The translations under genes and the position numbers were made by a program. From Rhipicephalus microplus (lineage: Eukaryota > Arthropoda > Arachnida > Ixodida > Ixodidae): a stretch of DNA of 64,000 bases. The notes beneath the pieces were generated by a model that was not told the DNA's origin, made no database searches, and saw only the letters and a program-made list of their open reading frames with translations. This document shows positions 54,061 to 64,000 of the stretch, one piece after another (positions within the stretch are counted from its first letter, which is position 1; each line of letters begins with the position of its first letter). The DNA lies in the NCBI RefSeq assembly GCF_043290135.1, contig NC_134709.1, forward strand, positions 105,604,145 to 105,668,144, in the 5' to 3' direction.

Positions 54061-55043
54061 TCTTCTCGAAATCCGCATTGTTGTGGAGCAAGTAGGCTGT
54101 TAGTTTCAATGAAGTGCACAAGTTGGCGATTTATATTCTTTACAGAAAGTTTCCATAGGCAGCTTGTCAGTGCTATCGGCCTGTAACTCGTAACGCAGGA
54201 TGGATCCTTGCTTTTTTCGATATGGGAAGGACAATGACCTCTTTCCAGCTTGAAGGATGTCGCGGAAAAACCAGATGGCATTGTAAAAGTAACGTAAGTT
54301 TTTTTTGCGTTTTGTGAGGTAGGTTTTTCAACATTTCGTAAACCACACGATCACATCCCGACGCAGAAGTGCTACAGCAAGTTAGAGATGCCTGTAGTTC
54401 AGCTAGGGAGAAAGGTTGGTTTTATGCCTCGTATTTTGTACATTTGGTATCCAGTTTCTGCTTCCCCACCCTTACCTTGTAGCGTTGAAGCGCTTGAGAG
54501 TATTGTGACGAGCTGGAAACTTGCTCGAAGTTTATTTCTAGGTGACTTGCCTCCTCTTTTATGCTGTCACCTTGTGTGACTACCAGACGGAGCGCTTATG
54601 CTAGTTTTCTTTCCACCCTTCTCACCCTCTTCCAGACCTTATCCTCGCGTGTGTACGAAGTGATTTCAAATAAAAACTTTAGCCAACTTTTCACTTTTGC
54701 CTGTCTGCGCGTTGTCCTGCCCTGGGATTTTGTTCTAGAAATGTATGACATTATAGCCGTCGGTTATTTTCGTAACAATCTCTGCTCTTTGTGTAGTTTT
54801 TTGCACTCTTTTCAACACTCGTTGTTTCACCAAGGGCTGCGAATTAAGAATCGTTTGCCAGACTTTCCACTTGTTTGTGGAATCCTTTTGGTGGCAGCTC
54901 CAATTAAAAATGTCGTGAAGTAGTCCACATCGGCCTCTATGCTTAACGCACGCAAGTCATTCCAGGTTAAGAGAGTATCTATCCAAAACTGTTCCCTATC
55001 AGCTTTTTGGGGAGCCATTGGGGTACCTGTGAAGGACATTCAT
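54061..55043 (-). pseudogene. LINE-A endonuclease-RT linker and RT start
   Basis: The frame 55039-54827 holds a linker (ALSIEADVDYFTTFLIGAAT, then IPQTSGKSGKR). The frame 54281-54061 holds the RT start (PSCVTSYRPIALTSCLWKLS, then LLAPQQCGFRE). The stretch between is frame-shifted. The reading stops at LINE-B at 54060. Confidence 0.72.
55031..55043 (+). repeat. Target-site duplication, left copy (gaaggacattcat)
   Basis: It is identical to 58086-58098. It frames the RTE-type LINE inserted in LINE-A. Confidence 0.85.
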
Positions 55044-58000
55044 GACCTCTAGCTCCTGAAATAGTCACAGCTAGACTTGCCTCACTATATAAGGCTCTAG
55101 CGTACACGTTGCCTATTTCAGGTTCCAATAATGGCCTGTCCGGATTCAGAGATTCTTAGCACCCTCTGCTGCATCGCAAATCTGCCCGCCGCCGTGCTCA
55201 GTTGCTTCGCAGCTGCTGGAGACTGAGGGCTGTGAGTTAATTGACGTATGTATGTGGAAAGTAGTGGCCAGATACTGCACCATGGCGGCCAACTTTTCTC
55301 TGGTAAGGGAGTGCAATACCGGCGGTGGTCATTGGTGAGGCCGCACCCTAGGCTTCTTAAATAGGATGTAATAGGGCTCGGTGAGTTTAGCACAGATAAG
55401 GCCTGTACAGTGCTACAGAACAGGCACGTCCTTTGCAATCGGGGCTTGGCTGACAGAAGAAAAATTGGGAGTGCGCTTTCTTGTCTACAGGAACTTAGCT
55501 GGCAACACAGAGCAATACAATAGCATTAGTGAAAGAGTGGTAGGTTTCGTAATTAAACTCAATAAGAGATACAAGATGAAGGTAGTACAGGCTTATGTGC
55601 CTACGTCCAGCCATGATGGCGCAATAGTTGGAAGCTTCAACGAACACGTGGAATTGGCAATGAGTGAGGTAAAACACAGTATACTACACTTATGGAAAAC
55701 TTCAATGCAAAATTACGAAAAAAACAGACTGGAGACTAGGCAGTAGAAGATTGTGGCATCGGTACTAGAAATGCCAGAAGGGAGCTACTAGTAAATTTAG
55801 CAAAGTGCAATAATTTACAGATTTTAAATACCTTCTACCAAAAGCGTGAGAACCGTAGGTGGACATGGAGGAGACCTAATGGCGAAAATAAGAGCAAAAT
55901 AGACTTTATACTGAGTGCACACCGAGGCATCGTGCCAGATGTGGAAGTGCTTGGCAACATACGATACTGTAACCACAAAATGATATGGTCCAGAACTCGC
56001 CTAGACTTGAAAAAGGAACGTCAGAAACTGATACGCAAGAAGCCAATCATTGAGCTAGCATTGGGAGGGAAAGTGCAGGAATTCAGACACTCGCTTCAGA
56101 ACAGGTACTCGGCTCTTATCGAGGTAAAAAGCCTTTACATTGACGCAATGAATGATAATCTGACGAGTATCATTACGGAGTGTGCATTGGAAGTTGGAGG
56201 TAATGTATTTAAACAGGAAACAAGCAATTTTTTCCAGGAAATGAATCATCTCATTAGGAAGTGTCAAAGCATGAAAGCCTCAAGTACAACAGACAAAATA
56301 GAGTTGGTAGAGCTTTCGAAGTTGATTAATAAGCGTAAGGTATATGATGTAAGAAGGTATAACATGACCAGGATTGAACTCGCTCTGAAGAATGAAGGAA
56401 GCATCAAAGCCGTGAAGAGAAAGCATGCGGAAGGTAAACACAAGATGTATGCAATAAGGGTCAACGAAAACAAATAAACTACCTACAGGAATAGGATAGT
56501 CAAATTAACGGTGGAATTTTACAGAGAACTGTACAGTAGCCAGCACAACTACGACCTTACTATAAAAACTAGCAGTTACCCACATGACACCCCCCCAGTC
56601 ATGATAGAAGTCGGAAAAGCCTTGAAAAGCATGCAAAGAGGCAAAGCTGCTGGTGAGGATCAGGTAACATATGATCTGCCCTGAAAGTTGGAGGGCAGAT
56701 TGTGTTAGAAAAACTAGGGAACCTGTTTACGAGGTGTCTTCTGGCGTAAAGAGTACCACAATTATGGAAGAATGCTAAAATTTTCCTAATACATAAGAAA
56801 GGGGATGACAAGGACTTGAAGAATTACAGGCCGATCAACTTGCTCTTCGTAGTAAACAAGCTATTTACAAAGGTGATTGCTAACAGAATTAAAAGAACAT
56901 TAGGATTCAAGCAACCACAAAAACAAGCTGGAGTTTGAACAGGCTACTAAACAATCAACCACATTCATACTATCAATCAGGTAATAGAAAAATGCTCAGA
57001 ATATAGCCAACCACTATACATAGCCTTCATAAACTACTATAAGGCGCCTGATTTTGTAGAAATAGCAGCAGTCATGCAGACATTGCGGAACTAGGGCGTT
57101 GATGAAGAATAAATAAGCATTCTAGAAGAAATCTACAGGGAATCAACTGCTACCATAGTGCTTAATAAAAAAGTCAACAGAATAGTAATCAAAAACGGTG
57201 TAAAGCAGAAAGATACAATCTCCCCAATGCTATTTACCACGTGCTTACAGGAGCTTTTCCGAGGAATATAGTGGGAATAGTTAGGAATAAGAGTTGATGA
57301 AGAGTACCTTAGTAACCTGCGCTTTGCCGGTGACATTGCGTAGCTGAGTAACTCAGGGGACGAATCGCAACTCATGATTACGGAGTTAGACAAGGAGAGC
57401 AGAAAGGTGGGTCCTAAAACTACTCAGCAGAAAACGAAAGTAATGTACAACAGCCTCGGAAGAGAGCAGCGCTTCGAGATAGTGGAGCACTCGAAGTTGT
57501 AAAAGACTATCTACTTAGGACAGGTAAGAAGTGCGGGGCCGTACTACGAGACTAAAGTAATTAGAAGAATAAGAAGGAGTGGAGAACATTTCGCAAGCAA
57601 TCTCAAATTATGACAGGTGGATTTCCACTATCCCTCAAGAATAATGTAAATAACAGCTGCATCTTGCCGGTACTTAACAATAAAGCAGAAACCTAGAAAC
57701 TTACAAAGAGGATTCAGCTTAAATGGAGGACGACGCAGCGAGAAAAGGAAAAGAATATGGTAGGTGTAACTTTAGGAGACAAGAAGAGAGCAGAGTGGAT
57801 TAGAGAACAGACCGGGATAAAGGAAATCATAAATGAAATCAAGATAAATGTACATGGGCCGGCACGTAGCACGTAGACAGGATAACCACTGGTCAATAAC
57901 GGCAATTAACTTGATTCCTAGAGAAGGCAAGCCGAATAGGGGGAGACAGATGGTTAGGTGGGCAGATGAGATTAAGAAGTTTGAGCGTATAAATTGGCAG

Positions 58001-58085
58001 CAGCAAGTGCAGGATCGAGTTGACTGGCGGAACACGGGAGAGGCCTTTTTCTAGCAGTGGACGAAGTCAAGCCTATGTCGTTGAC
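55044..58085 (+). mobile_element. RTE-type LINE, decayed, inserted in LINE-A
   Basis: A 3.0-kb plus-strand element between 13-bp direct repeats. Endonuclease (KMKVVQAYVPTSSHDGAIV, then RRWTWRRPNGENKSKIDFIL), RT and the typical RTE C-terminal region (GRHVARRQDNHWS, then RGRQMVRWADEIKKFERINW, EAFF.QWT) are legible. The 3' end is short, as is usual for RTE. Dense stops and shifts make it inactive. Confidence 0.88.
55390..58060 (+). pseudogene. RTE ORF: endonuclease and reverse transcriptase remnants
   Basis: The longest open parts are 55381-55746 and 55932-56477 (VEVLGNIRYCNHKMIWSRTR, then LDLKKERQKLIRKKP). RT readings from about 56600 include ALKSMQRGKAAGEDQVT, LIHKKGDDKDLKNYRPINLL, VIANRIKRTL and, near 57325, LRFAGDIA where FADD is expected, so one catalytic Asp is lost. 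At least a dozen stops or shifts are present. The element should be far older than LINE-B. Confidence 0.85.
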
Positions 58086-58660
58086 GAAGGACATTCATAT
58101 CGTGTTGGTGTACTCGAAGCTACCGGGATGTGGTCCCTTCCGTAAGGATTATTGATGGTTTTTCATTGCAGTAGGGGTAGAAGTGGTGGAGATGCAATGC
58201 TTAGGGCTATGAAGGTGTAGCTATTGTTAGCAAAGCTGTAATATGTAGGCTTTTTTTTCAATTCAGGAGACAGGCTCCAGAATTGAAAAGGAACTGTTCA
58301 AGTAGGTGCGTCGCAGCGAGAGTCGTCCCATAATATACTATGCGCATTAAAGTCACCTAAGGCAAGATAGCATTCGTAAAGATAAGTGGCGACGAGTTTA
58401 CTAAAGGTTACCACTCAAACATTCACCGCTCAAGGGCCGACCGAAGCGGTAAGTGCGTGGATGCAATCCTTTGATCAACTACACTGGCTACACCTCAAGA
58501 TGATACCATTGCATTTTCATGGTCCAATCAGAAAGTATTGTATTCACGAAGAAAGTTTTTGGATTAAAAGTGTGTTTCTAGTACACGCAGCACTTTCAGC
58601 GTATGTTTGTACAGAAGTTCTTGGAGATCGTCAAGGTTCCTGAGAAGGCCCCTGATGTTC
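58086..58660 (-). pseudogene. LINE-A endonuclease, N-terminal part
   Basis: On the minus strand from about 58660: ITQWNIRGLLRNLDDLQELL, then LKVLRVLETHF, the start of an APE-type endonuclease (QWN and E-T-H motifs). Further on, WDDSRCDA and VPFQFWSLSPELK correspond to a GD/D-type segment. Several stops. It is cut by the RTE insertion. Confidence 0.72.
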
Positions 58661-59430
58661 CATTGTGTAATTTCTGCGTTCACCATGAAAGTGTGTACGA
58701 GAAATAGGGTTCTGTTGTTCAGAAGGAGATCTCAGTTGAGGTAACAGAGCCGTCATCGGCCCGTGTTATCGGCGTTTTTGTCTTCCTGAAGCACTCTAAC
58801 GATCCTCGCCGATCTTTCGGAACTAGGGGTACCGTAGAGTTCATTGCCTCCTGAATGGCACAGGATACCTGCATGCGCGGTCCGATGGTTCGGATTTTGT
58901 ACGTCGCCTGGTGAGACGAGGCCTTGGTACCTGACGACCCTGGGGTCGCTTGTACCTGTTCGCGAGCTGACGTAACAGACTGGGCTGCTTCCGCCAAGGA
59001 GGCAGGTGCCATAGTCGACGGCTCACTTTACGCTGGCCAAAGGAACGGTGGCACTGGTGCTACGTTGCACCGCAGTGCGCCGCATTAGCATAATGTGTTT
59101 TGTAAAATAGTGCGCATCTGTTACGGGCTTGTTTATACGTGATGTTTTCGTATACTTTAAGCGTGATAACCTCTTCTTTTTTTCTAGTTTTGGCCGGAAC
59201 GGGATTATGCTCTATGATCACCGTCCCACCTGACAGAGTAAGGTTTGTGTTAGTACACTTATCAGAGGTGTGTCTTTGGTCTCCTCCCTTTGCACAAGTG
59301 TCTTGACCTCGGCAGCTCTGCGAGCCATGGCCAAATCTTGGACATTTGTAGCAACATCTAGAGTTAGGAATACATGAACAGACAGAGAGTTTGTTGAAAC
59401 CTGTCTCAATGCCTGTAGACATTATACTAG
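58661..59430 (-). pseudogene. LINE-A ORF1 with CCHC zinc knuckles, disrupted
   Basis: Frame 59422-59060 has one intact knuckle, CYKCPRFGHGSQSC (CX2CX4HX4C). A second, CAKGGDQRHTSDKC, has lost its second Cys. EEVITLKVYENITYKQARNR follows. The tail frame 59012-58719 is Ser/Thr/Pro/Ala-rich. This gag-like ORF1 would bind element RNA. The N-terminus upstream of about 59430 is missing, so the element is either 5'-truncated or cut by LINE-C. Confidence 0.78.
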
Positions 59431-59899
59431 ACGCAAATGTTAAACTGAGAAGCTTGGTAGGTGTTTCCTTGCCGTCGCCTTTAATTTTTCATTTTTTTTT
59501 CATTTTATTTGCTCTAAAGGCTCGAAGGCATTACACAGGGGGGGGGGGGGGGGCAAGGTAGATATTTACAGAACGTTTCACATCAGTAGTGCATATATAC
59601 ATGCATGTGCAGTTCATCGAAAATATGCAAGAGACTAAAAATACTCACGAAAAAATGAGCTGCTAAACAACATACGTACAATTTATTCATAAACACGGAA
59701 AAAATCAGTAAAAGAAAAAAAAAACGCTCAAAAAGAGCACTTGCGGAACAAAGATTATAGACAATTTACATACAAATGTGGGCAAGGCAGGCTCCTGCCT
59801 GCCTTATACACATTTGTCTTGTCCTGCTTTGTCCACATGCCTTGCCCTGCCTTGTCCAATTAGTACTGCGGGGCGAAGTAATGATTGATTGCTAGTAGT

Positions 59900-60954
59900 A
59901 AACTGCATAAGTTTTTTTTTAATGTTAATACTCATCTGCCAGTTCTGACACCACTCACCCAGTTTCCACAAGTCATGATATAGTTCTTCACAAGCCCCGC
60001 CGCAGTGGCCTAGTGGCTAAGGTACTCGGCTGCTGACCGCGAAGGTCGCGGGATCAAATCCCGGCTGCGGCGGCTGCATTTTTTGAGGCGGAAATGTTGT
60101 AGGCCCATGTGCTGAAATTCGGGTGCACGTTAAGGAACCCCAGGTGGTCTAAACTTCTAGAGCCCTCCACTACAGCGTCTCGCAAAATCATATCAAGGTT
60201 TTGGGGCGTTAAACCTCACAAATCAAGTCATCAATCAGTTCTTCACAATCTTTTAGGCCAGAAACAACACAATAAATAACGCAATCGTCAGCAAATATAC
60301 GAATTCTTGAGTTTACACCCATGTGAATATTGTTAATGAAAATCCAGAACAAGGTTGGTCCCAAAACTGAACCCTGTGAAGAAGAACGGCTATTTGGGCT
60401 AGTTTGTTAAACTTCATGGTAATCAGTAGAATCAGTAACCATAGGGTACACCGGACATGACAGGACTGAAGTCAGAAACAACACTCTCAATCAAGACCGC
60501 TTGGCGCCTATCACGCAAATATTCTTGAACCCAATCAATTACCTGTGTATCTAGTTGACAAGTCTTCATTTTATGTATCAAACGCATGTGACCTACCCTG
60601 TTAAAGTCTTTTCAATGTCAATGAAGACTGCATCAGTTTGCGTTAGCTTATGCAAATCGGCATGAATTTTGGTAGTGAGTTCGGAAAGCTGTGTCTCGCA
60701 AGAGCGTCCCTATTGAAAACCATGTTGGCTGGAAAATAGAATATTATTTTCAGCCATGTATTTTATTATCTAAGAGAACAAAATATTTTCAATTATTTGC
60801 AAATGATAGATGTTAATGATAGAGGGCGATATATTGCCAATTCATTCTTATCACCAGTTTCAAATATCGGCACTACTTGAGCACGTTTCCAGTCATGATG
60901 AACTTGGGTACTTTCTAATAATTGTTGAAAAATAGGTGCAAGTGAAAGAGCCGA
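59900..60954 (-). pseudogene. LINE-C reverse transcriptase, disrupted
   Basis: Readable motifs in varying frames: VVPIFETGDKNELA, YRPLSLTSI-type segment, FSSQHGFQ, TQTDAVFIDIEKTL (first catalytic Asp), QGSVLGPTLFWIFINNI, then IRIFADDCVIY (FADD at about 60283-60297). WCQNWQMSIN lies beyond the SINE. Many stops. The linker before the RT starts in frame 61539-60955. Confidence 0.8.
59994..60236 (+). repeat. Complete tRNA-derived SINE with 12-bp target duplication
   Basis: The head gccccgccgcagtggcctag (A box in gtggcctagtggctaagg), the B box gcgggatcaaatcccg, the body aaggaaccccaggtggtc and the tail ggggcgttaaacctc...atcaatc. AGTTCTTCACAA occurs at 59982-59993 and again at 60237-60248, so insertion boundaries are exact. 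The target is the RT of LINE-C. It resembles tick SINEs of the Ruka type. Confidence 0.93.
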
Positions 60955-61539
60955 TTAAACCTTAGTGAGCTTCAGCAATTTCGTGCTAATACCATTGGGG
61001 TCAGGACGTGAGTAGGATGGCAAACGATCGCTAGCTTTCGTCAACTCCAATAGATTGTATATTATGTGAGACATTGGAGAAGTGTCACAATCTAGTGCAG
61101 GAATATTGCTTACCCATTTACTGTTAGGAGGTTTTTCTTTCACAAAAACACTACAAAAGTAATGATAGAAAGCATGCGATAAATTATACGCACTCAAGGG
61201 AGAACCATCTGGTAAACAATGGTGGGGCAATTCCTTTGAAGGCTCAGAAGATATCACCTTCCGAAATTTCTTTGGCTTGTCTCTGGACAAGTTGGGCGTG
61301 TCCGTGTCAAAAAACTCATCTTTCACAACTTTATTCTTTCGCTTACAGGTGTTCGCCATGTTAACGTACTTAGTCCAGTCGTAGTCTCCTTTTGTGCGAT
61401 TAGCTTTAGCGCAAAAGCGCTTTTTGTTATTCAGAGGACGCTTCACATCTCTAGTGAACCATTGTTTGTCTTTAGTTTCAATGATAAGCCTTTTGGGGAT
61501 TTGCATTTCCTGCAGCCTTTTCACATGATTCCGAAACAA
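60955..61539 (-). pseudogene. LINE-C endonuclease-RT linker region
   Basis: A 194-residue open frame (KQWFTRDVKRPLNNKKRFCA, then KKFRKVISSEP, then LSAYNLSHAFYHYFCSVFV, then SRPDPNGISTKLLKLTK) is the well-known segment between endonuclease and RT in CR1-like ORF2 proteins. It is the longest open piece of LINE-C. Confidence 0.82.
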
Positions 61540-61849
61540 CTTCCAGTTTTTGTGAACAGATCAATCAGCCTATGTTAACAAAAACTGCCTGTAGAATTTT
61601 TAATTTCCTTTTCTACCTTATCTAGGTCGACTTTAGAAATTGACTCTGTGGTCATTGATCTGTTCCAGGACAGTTGCAGTAACTTTATCACATGTGTTGT
61701 AATAAACAAGTCAAGAATCGATCACCACGTGTAGGCATATGTGTCAGTTGCGCCATTTGAAAAAAATGATAACATGTCAATGAAATCTCGGCATTCGTGA
61801 GTTTTACCAGTATTACTTGATTATGAAGATAGCCAATTTATACAGGGGT

Positions 61850-62460
61850 AGTTAAAATCACCAGCCTTTAGAACGTGCGCATCGAATTCGCTTTGAATGT
61901 AAGCAATGGCATCGGCAAGTCGTTCAACAAAGTTGTCTTGTTAATTAGAGGGTCTATGACAAGTACCAATGAAAAGCGTTACAAGGTTGAAATGGCATAC
62001 GACCCATGCGGTTTTTAGAGGACTGTCAATGAGAATAGGAGGTGATCGAATATGTTCTTTTACAGAAATAACCATGCCACTTCCCTTTCCGTAGACTCTG
62101 TCTTTGCGCGACATAGAAAACCTGTTAGATATATACAGTTCGCTGGTTTTATTGTCAAGGTTTAGCCACGTTTCTGTACCGATAATAACATCGGCTGAGC
62201 AGGTGTGAGTAACGTCGTCGAGCTGTTCATGCTTTTGCACGATACTGCGGAAGTTAGCTTAGATTATTGAGCAGTTTTGCACCTTGTTGCTTGAGAGTGG
62301 TCAGGTTGCCAGGATGATCTTTTTCTGAAGCTATCGTGCATACCTTGTCAGCGGAATCGTCATATCGGTAGCGTCTGCCTGCTAGAACGATTGTATCAAA
62401 GTTAAGCTTCATTTTGTCGCTTTGGCCCCAATTTGCGTGCGTATAGTCACGAAGCCTCAT
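61850..62460 (-). pseudogene. LINE-C endonuclease, disrupted
   Basis: Frame 62240-61941 includes VIIGTETWLNLDNKTSELYI, GSGMVISVKEHI and VVCHFNLVTLFIGTCHRPSN, a typical APE-type endonuclease N-half with the ETW motif. Frame 62460-62254 upstream (MRLRDYTHANWGQSDKMKLN) may be the junction with ORF1. Stops lie between the frames. Confidence 0.72.
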
Positions 62461-63000
62461 TCGGGATAACTGAATGCGTGGCGAAAGGTCTTCTTCAATC
62501 CAGACTCATGTGGATTTTAAGTTTTTAGTCTGAAGGCATTGCCAAGGACTTGGGTTTTTGTTTTGTAACTGACAAATTTAACAATGAGGGGATGGCTATG
62601 TCCGTCTCGATGGGGGCCAATGCGATGGGCTCACTCAATGTGACTGATTTGAAGGCCCAAATGATCCTTGCAAAAATCAACAACCAGCGATTCCGATACT
62701 TCGTACGTTTCTTTTTCCTTTTCCGGTAGACATTTGGATATCAAGTTCTTGCGGCGCATCCTATTATTCATGTCGTCGACAAGCTGAACCAAATTTGCTT
62801 GAATGCCATTGTTATTTGAAAAAGTCGAAAGGTCAACCTTTATGGAATTCTTGGATTCTGTGACGTCAGGTATGGAAGTCTTGTTGTTACCAACTCATCG
62901 AGCACAGTTTCTACTGTTGTAACGCTTTTTTGATGTTGATGATACCAGCGTGATTGTCTTTCCCTCTACCCGACATTTCCTTCTGAAACTTTTTCGTGCT
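62461..63000 (-). pseudogene. LINE-C ORF1 remnant
   Basis: The minus strand reads, with interruptions, a coiled-coil-like stretch (VDLSTFSNNNGIQANLVQLV) and then an L1-ORF1p-like end (AHRIGPHRDGHSHPLIVKFV). It lacks an intact frame. No 2A motif was seen in it. Confidence 0.55.
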
Positions 63001-63190
63001 AAGTTAGCCTAGCGTCGAGAATCTGGTTCATCTTATCATGCCCTGAATTCTTTTCAACGTCACCAGCACACACAAGAAGCTGAGCAAGACAAAACAGTGC
63101 AACAATAATTCACTCGCGAGAGCAGCACTTCAAGAGCAACGCAGCAACATTGCGAAATCGCGGACGCACCTTGCCCTCACGAAGCGCTTT

Positions 63191-64000
63191 TTGGCTAAAT
63201 GAGCCTATGCTATATCGGTACTGAGCTATATCAATACCCAATTGGTCACAATGTCACGGCAAGACAAAAAAACAGATCAGGATGATTCGTGGCAAGAATT
63301 GACACACAAAGCTGAAGTGTGAAAAGCCACTGCCTTTCCACTCATCTACAAAGAACACGCATTCCGTTTTAGAGCATGCACTGGAAGCGAAATTCCGTTG
63401 TGCGCAATCAGCAGGTCCTTCTTGTAGCTGCACTGATGTTGGAAGCTGGTGCTATCACTTGTGGCCAATCTCGGACGTGATGAGGCACTCCGATGCTGCT
63501 AGGTGACGTGATCCACGTCGAGTGAACTGCCTTGCGACATATCAGTGAGGAATCGCAGATACCGCAATTCATAACAGCTGTGAATGAACCATCTTACGAA
63601 AGCCCAAACACGGAGTGCGCCGGTGCGTCAGGCAGATCACAGACACCAACGAAGAACGCAGATTTTGTTTGAGAACATGCACAGGCCGCAAAATGATGAT
63701 TTATTTACCTTCAGTTACATTCTGCGCTTTGCAACCTTCCAGGAGTTGCTGCTCACACAGCCTGAGGAGGTCCGCTTTTGCGACGACTCCACGTGGGACA
63801 TTAATCGAGCGGTGAGGCGAAACGGGTAATGGGATGCTGCCAAAAGGTGCTAGATTTCAAAGGTTCTCACAATGTTGTCACTCAGTTAGTTCGAGCAGGA
63901 GGCCACCACGTGGCATCTTAGTTACCTTGTAACCTGGTTCAAAGAATTTATTCAGCGACCTTGAGAACAGAAATTGGGGAACTGATCTTGCTTCTTTGTC
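63191..64000. other. Spacer with one unassigned open frame
   Basis: Frame 63584-63829 (plus; RRTQILFENMHRPQNDDLFT, then FATFQELLLTQPEEVRFCDD) looks protein-like in composition but is unrecognised and lacks splice support. Nothing else is visible to the window end. Confidence 0.3.

Larger units (their letters stand above)
47200..59488 (-). mobile_element. LINE-A: old RNase H-bearing LINE broken by three nested insertions
   Basis: Pieces of one minus-strand element can be read in order: ORF1 with CCHC (59430-58700), start of endonuclease (58660-58090), end of endonuclease and start of RT (55043-54061), rest of RT (49884-48963), RNase H (48962-48502 and 47770-47276). They are separated by an RTE-type LINE, a CR1/L2-like LINE and promoter-bearing repeat copy 2. 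The own length adds up to about 4.2 kb. Every piece carries stops or shifts. The 3' limit near 47200 is uncertain. Confidence 0.82.
59489..63190 (-). mobile_element. LINE-C: decayed CR1-like LINE
   Basis: Minus-strand order: 5' UTR near 63190-63010, ORF1 remnants (63000-62460), endonuclease (62460-61850), linker (61539-60955) and RT (60950-59900). The 3' end is near 59489 with an A-rich tail (aaataaaatgaaaaaaaaatg). The RT keeps FADDC. It is interrupted by a SINE at 59994-60236. No perfect flanking duplication was found. Confidence 0.78.

Noticed and set aside
53725..54078. LINE-B ORF1 starting at 54078 with an internal duplicated segment
   Set aside because: The duplicated part is the tandem 5' unit with its TATA box. 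The start at 53724 in the second unit gives an ORF without promoter sequence inside it.
55118..55438. Minus-strand 106-residue Cys/Ser-rich frame
   Set aside because: It lies in the 5' region of the RTE element and is antisense to it. No motif.

Overview
This window reads as nuclear DNA of a hard tick or a close chelicerate relative. That is an inference from the content: tRNA-derived SINEs with a gttaaacccc-type 3' part, the style of the Gypsy, LINE and Harbinger copies, intron-bearing transposase genes, long TA and GATA tracts, and almost no host coding sequence. I found no bacterial operon, rRNA gene, CRISPR array or convincing host multi-exon gene. Nearly everything recognisable is a transposable element, mostly decayed and often nested. 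The one plausible small host-like ORF encodes a 97-residue membrane/coiled-coil protein at 46095-46388 (minus).

Layout. 1-5.8 kb is AT-rich intergenic DNA with small tandem repeats and a SINE remnant. 5916-11335 is a complete but inactivated Gypsy LTR element (Gypsy-1, plus) with 166-bp LTRs, PBS-like site and polypurine tract. 11.34-11.80 kb is an island of TA tracts holding a near-perfect 61-bp foldback and a hammerhead-ribozyme-like core of the kind carried by Penelope-like elements. 11815-16423 is a second complete Gypsy element (Gypsy-2, minus), split by a roughly 0.69-kb repeat that carries its own TATA/Inr promoter. 16.7-18.4 kb is a satellite-like block with a SINE and a long GATA tract. 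18.8-19.4 kb is a Gypsy protease fragment. 19.4-28.3 kb is noncoding and contains an old inverted repeat with arms of about 1 kb. 28.3-33.77 kb is a third Gypsy element with a 3' LTR, cut by a 3.2-kb 5'-truncated LINE with an 8-bp target duplication.

35.15-43.27 kb is interpreted as one PIF/Harbinger transposon: a three-exon DDE transposase on the plus strand, a three-exon Myb/SANT-like second gene on the minus strand, and matching ends. Its middle holds a foldback element and a small MITE. 44.0-45.6 kb is another tetranucleotide-plus-147-bp-satellite block, the inverted counterpart of the one at 16.7-18.4 kb. 47.2-59.5 kb is one old LINE (LINE-A, minus) broken by an RTE-type LINE (plus), a nearly intact CR1/L2-like LINE (minus) and a second copy of the promoter-bearing repeat. 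59.5-63.2 kb is a further decayed CR1-like LINE interrupted by a textbook SINE insertion.

The most interesting item is the CR1/L2-like LINE at about 49885-54060. Its first ORF begins with a 61-residue N-terminal segment ending in a canonical 2A translational-recoding motif (GDVEENPGP), followed by a coiled coil and an RRM-like domain. Two tandem TATA-containing 5' units sit upstream, and ORF2 is broken by only one single-base shift and one CpG-type nonsense change. Next come the hammerhead-related foldbacks and the two-copy repeat with a TATA/Inr promoter and GCGCATGCGC sites. All readings were made by eye. Element boundaries are exact only where paired LTRs, TIRs or target-site duplications are stated.
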